Shown here: positions 6,214 to 8,815 of the stretch, one piece after another
How positions within the stretch are numbered: the stretch's first letter is position 1
Layout of the letters: each line of letters opens with the position of its first letter
Assembly (NCBI GenBank): GCA_902803795.1
Contig: CADCRC010000145.1
Coordinates: 1 to 8,815, forward strand
Source: an uncultured Erysipelotrichaceae bacterium
GTDB taxonomy: Bacteria > Bacillota_I > Bacilli_A > RF39 > UBA660
Length of the DNA: 8,815 nt
Direction of reading: 5' to 3'
The notes under the pieces: generated by a model
The model's database searches: none
Told to the model about the DNA's origin: nothing
What the model saw: the letters and a program-made list of their open reading frames with translations, nothing else
Program-made: the position numbers and the translations under genes

Positions 6214-7185
6214 ATGAAAATAGTTAATGTAATTAAAGAGTTTTTTTCAATAATGTCATTAGGCTTTTTTTCTTATTTTTCATGGATTATTGTTGGATTT
6301 AAAAAATTATTTAGATTAAATAGTAAGAGTTTAGATAAATTATTGTATAAGATAGAAGTTAATAAAAGAAAACCAGGTTATTTCTTTTTATCTTGTATGT
6401 TTATTTGTGCTTTTGTGTTAATTATTAATATTTCTTTTCCTACTGAGACATCTGATGGTATTGATGTAGTTAGGGAGACATTTACTCAAAAGAGTATTAC
6501 TGATGAACAAATTAATAGATTATTAACTGATATTAATACTTCTACTAGTGATAATGTTAATATATCTTTTAATTCTGAATCTGATGATTTATATTCTATT
6601 TATTCTAAAATAAATATAGATAATGTTAATTTTGCTGATTTAAAGAAAGTTAATGATGATGTAGTTGGATGGCTTAGTGTTGATTCTACCAATATTAATT
6701 ATCCTATTGTAATGGGTGATAATAATAAGTATTATTTAAATCATAGTATTGATAATAAAGCTAATTCTTTGGGATGGCCTTTTATAGATTATGAGAATAG
6801 TATTAAAGATTTAGATTATAATACTATTATATTTGGTAATAATTCTGATAATGGAGATGCTTTTTCTAGTTTGGATTTATTAATTAATGATGATAATTTA
6901 AATAATTCTAATTATAATATTGCTTTACTTATTGGTAATAAGAAGTATTTGTTTAAAATGTTTTCTTTATATGAAGTTAGAGAAGAAAATTATTATTTAC
7001 AAAGATATGTTTCTAATAAAGAAGAATTTATTTCTACTTTGAGGACTAGAAGTATACATGATTTTAATTCTAGTAGTGAATTTAAAGATTATAATAATAT
7101 TATTACACTTACAACTTCTAATAAAGATAATACTAAAAGAGTTGTATTACATGGTTATTTGAATAATATTAAGAAGTTAAGATAA
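6214..7185 (+). CDS. class B sortase homologue lacking catalytic His and Cys (pseudosortase)
   Basis: The protein has 323 residues. Two membrane segments are predicted (about 10-30 and 54-75), then an extracytoplasmic stalk and a class B sortase-like domain (about 138-317). Family matches are 'NDDVVGWLSVDSTNINYPIV' (147-166), 'KYYLNHSIDNKANSLGWPFI' (172-191), 'NTIIFGNNSDNGDAFSSL' (203-220) and 'ITLTTSNKDNTKRVVLHGYL' (297-316). In active class B sortases the third motif reads YGHN and the fourth TC, then Arg. Here His is N209 (codon at 6838-6840, AAT), Cys is S302 (7117-7119, TCT), and only R309 remains. The Cys-to-Arg distance is also about one residue short. Transpeptidation is therefore unlikely, and a binding or scaffold role is inferred. 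The gene is translationally coupled to the beta-helix gene (AGAGGTGA at 6203-6210 overlaps its stop), which suggests the two proteins act together. A terminator follows. Confidence 0.82.
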   Translation: MKIVNVIKEFFSIMSLGFFSYFSWIIVGFKKLFRLNSKSLDKLLYKIEVNKRKPGYFFLSCMFICAFVLIINISFPTETSDGIDVVRETFTQKSITDEQINRLLTDINTSTSDNVNISFNSESDDLYSIYSKINIDNVNFADLKKVNDDVVGWLSVDSTNINYPIVMGDNNKYYLNHSIDNKANSLGWPFIDYENSIKDLDYNTIIFGNNSDNGDAFSSLDLLINDDNLNNSNYNIALLIGNKKYLFKMFSLYEVREENYYLQRYVSNKEEFISTLRTRSIHDFNSSSEFKDYNNIITLTTSNKDNTKRVVLHGYLNNIKKLR

Positions 7186-7219
7186 TTGGTTAATTGTTAT
7201 TATTTTAGAATATAAATTG

Positions 7220-7239
7220 CTTCCTTTAGGGAGTTTTTT
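7220..7239 (+). terminator. candidate terminator after the sortase-like gene
   Basis: A 5-bp stem (CTTCC at 7220-7224 with GGGAG at 7229-7233, one G-T pair) with a TTTA loop is followed by six T (7234-7239). It is short but GC-rich for this genome, and it separates the beta-helix / sortase-like pair from the next promoter. Confidence 0.6.
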
Positions 7240-7265
7240 ATATTTTAATTTTTTTTGTGTCTTGT

Positions 7266-7294
7266 TTGTATTATTATGTATATTGTGGTATAAT
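7266..7294 (+). promoter_or_regulatory. promoter of the 258-residue unknown gene
   Basis: TTGTAT (7266-7271), a 17-base spacer, then TATAAT (7289-7294) preceded by TGG, so it has both a -35 box and an extended -10. It is the best sigma-A-type promoter in the window. Transcription should start near 7301, seven bases before the ribosome site GAGGTGG (7308-7314). Confidence 0.75.
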
Positions 7295-7320
7295 ATGCCT
7301 ATTGAAAGAGGTGGGGGTTT

Positions 7321-8097
7321 ATGTTAATTATGCCTATTATTAATAAAAAAAGAGTTCTTAATGTTAATGTTGGTATAAAAAAAGCATCTCGTGTTAGAGA
7401 AAATGTTTTTTTTGATGATGTAAAAAAATGTGATGTTATTGTTAATGGAAAAAGTTTTAATGATCATAAGAAAAATGGTGATGATGAAATATTATCTTTT
7501 ATTAGAAATACATCTATTAATTATAAAAGAGATTATTTGATTACTACAGATGATATTGATGGTAAGTATGATGTTTATAGATTACCTTTACCTTTAAATC
7601 ATGTCAATGATGCTTTAGATGATATGTATACTAAGGCTATTGTTAGTATGAAGTATAAAAATAGAGATATAGATAAAGATAAGGGTAAATATTTGTCATT
7701 AGATAAGATAGGATTAAATAATATATTTACAGATAATAAAATTAAAGTTATGGAGAGTATTATTAATAGTGAAAAAGATAAAACTAAATGGCCTGATATA
7801 TTTAAAAGAGTTGGAGTTTATGATTTAGTTGAAACTATTAATTTTTTAAGACAATTTGATTTTACAACAATTTCTAGATCTACTATATTAGAAGATGATA
7901 TGATTAATATGATTAGTTCATTTGATAGAATAAATACTAAAGATACTAAATCTTTAAATAATTATTATGATATAGCTAAGTCTAATAAGGAATTGTATTA
8001 TAAGATATCATATGTTAATAAAATATTATATGGTAAGTCTATTGGATTAATTAAATCAGAAAATCAAAAGAATAAAAAACTTGTTAAAGCGGCATAA
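7321..8097 (+). CDS. hypothetical protein, charged, soluble
   Basis: I do not recognise this 258-residue protein. It has no signal peptide or membrane segment and is rich in Lys, Asp and Asn. It has a basic N-terminus (INKKRVLNVNVGIKKASRVR) and a Lys-rich end (ENQKNKKLVKAA). The middle is probably mostly helical ('INSEKDKTKWPDIFKRVGVY', 'DLVETINFLRQFDF'), with a 'YRLPLPLNH' segment near residue 90. The ATG at 7321 is chosen because GAGGTGG lies six bases upstream; a second ATG at 7330 is possible but further from that site. It has its own strong promoter and a terminator at its end, so it is a single-gene transcript, apparently well expressed. A nucleic-acid-binding or structural role would fit the charge but is not shown. 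Confidence 0.7.
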   Translation: MLIMPIINKKRVLNVNVGIKKASRVRENVFFDDVKKCDVIVNGKSFNDHKKNGDDEILSFIRNTSINYKRDYLITTDDIDGKYDVYRLPLPLNHVNDALDDMYTKAIVSMKYKNRDIDKDKGKYLSLDKIGLNNIFTDNKIKVMESIINSEKDKTKWPDIFKRVGVYDLVETINFLRQFDFTTISRSTILEDDMINMISSFDRINTKDTKSLNNYYDIAKSNKELYYKISYVNKILYGKSIGLIKSENQKNKKLVKAA

Positions 8098-8123
8098 AGA
8101 TATTAAATATATGCCTCTTTTTT
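8091..8123 (+). terminator. candidate terminator after the 258-residue unknown gene
   Basis: GGCATA (8091-8096) pairs with TATGCC (8110-8115) around a 13-base AT-rich loop and is followed by TC and six T (8118-8123). The stem begins in the last sense codons of the gene and includes part of the stop codon. Confidence 0.65.
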
Positions 8124-8131
8124 AAATTATA

Positions 8132-8140
8132 TGGTAAAAT
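8132..8140 (+). promoter_or_regulatory. candidate extended -10 promoter of the Lys-rich gene
   Basis: TGGTAAAAT fits TGnTAnAAT and lies 20 bases before the ATG at 8161. No -35 box is evident, since that place is occupied by the preceding terminator. Confidence 0.45.
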
Positions 8141-8160
8141 TAAGAGTAAGGTGAATTCCT

Positions 8161-8815
8161 ATGAATGAGACAATTGGTGGTAAAGGTAAAAGTAATGATA
8201 AAAGAAGAATGTTTAAGATAATTAATAGAATGAAATTAATTATTAAAAAAGAGGTACTTGATAAAATAAAAAAAGATAAGGATAAAAAGAAAAAGAAAGA
8301 ATCTTTTATGATTATTAGATTAGTATTATTATATTCAAGTTATAATATAGATAAAGTAATTTTAAAGAGAGATGTTAAGTTATATAAAGATAATGTTAAA
8401 TTAGTTAGTGTTGATGTTAAAAAGATTGATAATGAGAAGATAAAAGATTTTAATAAAATAATTGACAAAAAGATAGAATCTAAAGTAAATAATAATATTA
8501 ATAAGAATAAAGAATTGTCTAAAAAGGTAATTAAAACTATTGGACCTATTGTAGATATAGTAGGTGATAGTATTAAGATTGATTCTAAAAAGAATGTTGT
8601 ACATAAAAATAGAAAAAATATTAAGAAAAATGTTAAAAAAGTTAATAATGATGTTAAAATTAAAATTGATATTATAAAGAAGTTACCTGTTAGAGATAAT
8701 AGTAATAGATTTATTGTTAAAAATAAGATTGATATAAAAAAAGATATTAATAAAAAAAATAAAGATAATATTAATAAAATAAATGTTATTAAAAAAATAG
8801 ATAATAATAATAAAA
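8161..8815 (+). CDS. very lysine-rich hypothetical protein (3' truncated by window end)
   Basis: An open frame runs from the ATG at 8161 to the window end without a stop: 218 complete codons. AAGGTGA (8148-8154), six bases before the ATG, supports the start, and a terminator and -10 box lie just upstream. About 58 of 218 residues are Lys (roughly 27 %) against about 27 acidic residues, so the protein is strongly basic. Asn and Ile make up much of the rest. After the basic head (MNETIGGKGKSNDKRR, KKDKDKKKKK) one hydrophobic patch appears (SFMIIRLVLLYSS, about 48-60), too weak and short for a sure membrane helix. A second stretch (IGPIVDIVGDSIKI, about 127-140) lies in the middle. The remainder is low-complexity Lys/Asn/Ile, possibly coiled coil. 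I recognise no family. It could bind nucleic acid or cell-surface polyanions, but this is speculation. Codon use matches its neighbours. Confidence 0.7.
   Translation, partial: MNETIGGKGKSNDKRRMFKIINRMKLIIKKEVLDKIKKDKDKKKKKESFMIIRLVLLYSSYNIDKVILKRDVKLYKDNVKLVSVDVKKIDNEKIKDFNKIIDKKIESKVNNNINKNKELSKKVIKTIGPIVDIVGDSIKIDSKKNVVHKNRKNIKKNVKKVNNDVKIKIDIIKKLPVRDNSNRFIVKNKIDIKKDINKKNKDNINKINVIKKIDNNNK

Noticed and set aside
6838..7119. Loss of sortase catalytic residues as a sequencing error
   Set aside because: Two separate substitutions 279 bases apart in an otherwise intact frame are unlikely errors, although reads were not available to confirm this.
7295..7327. Short upstream frame (10 codons) overlapping the start of the unknown gene
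   Set aside because: The expected transcript start is near 7301, so its ATG is probably not transcribed, and it has no ribosome site.
8401..8604. Minus-strand open frame of 67 codons
   Set aside because: It lies opposite the Lys-rich gene, has no ribosome site, and its Asn/Ile/Phe composition is that of a shadow frame.
1..8815. CRISPR array, tRNA, rRNA, riboswitch or insertion sequence
   Set aside because: No regular spaced repeats, no GC-rich cloverleaf-like stretches, no transposase-like frame and no long structured leader were seen.

Overview
The window is extremely A+T-rich (well above 75 % A+T in the lines I sampled), uses AGGTGA-type ribosome binding sites and prefers AT-ending codons. 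It carries YutD, which is typical of Firmicutes, plus a class B sortase-like protein and PASTA repeats. This fits a small-genome, uncultured gut Bacillota of the RF39 / Erysipelotrichales-like or other mollicute-adjacent type. All 12 recognisable Trp codons are TGG and no gene is broken by in-frame TGA, so UGA is not read as Trp as it is in Mycoplasma. None of the nine visible stop codons is TGA either (5 TAA, 4 TAG). The lineage is an inference.

Layout. Positions 1-2129 hold an operon: the 3' part of a U32-family protein with a DUF3656-type domain, a membrane-anchored thioredoxin-like protein, and the tRNA wobble methyltransferase TrmL, which probably starts at a TTG inside the preceding gene. 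A hairpin terminator closes it. Positions 2183-2467 hold yutD with its own promoter. It converges on a leftward 585-residue PASTA-repeat membrane protein without a kinase domain (4244-2487). Their stop codons lie inside one shared hairpin.

From 4335 transcription is rightward again: a transglutaminase-like Cys-His-Asp protein (4335-4925), then a tightly coupled pair. The pair is a membrane-anchored, Asn-rich beta-helix surface protein with a Big2-like domain (5002-6204) and a class B sortase homologue (6214-7185) in which catalytic His is Asn and catalytic Cys is Ser. The sortase homologue therefore looks like a pseudoenzyme, and its partner has a C-terminal membrane helix but no recognisable sorting motif.

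After a terminator, a strong-looking promoter drives an unrecognised 258-residue protein (7321-8097). A terminator and an extended -10 promoter then precede a very lysine-rich open frame (8161 onward) that runs off the window.

Taken together, the left part deals with translation and RNA modification plus a membrane thioredoxin-like factor. The middle and right deal with the cell surface. The most unusual element is the beta-helix protein / pseudosortase pair. No mobile elements, CRISPR arrays, tRNA or rRNA genes were seen, and no gene-free stretch exceeds about 140 bases.
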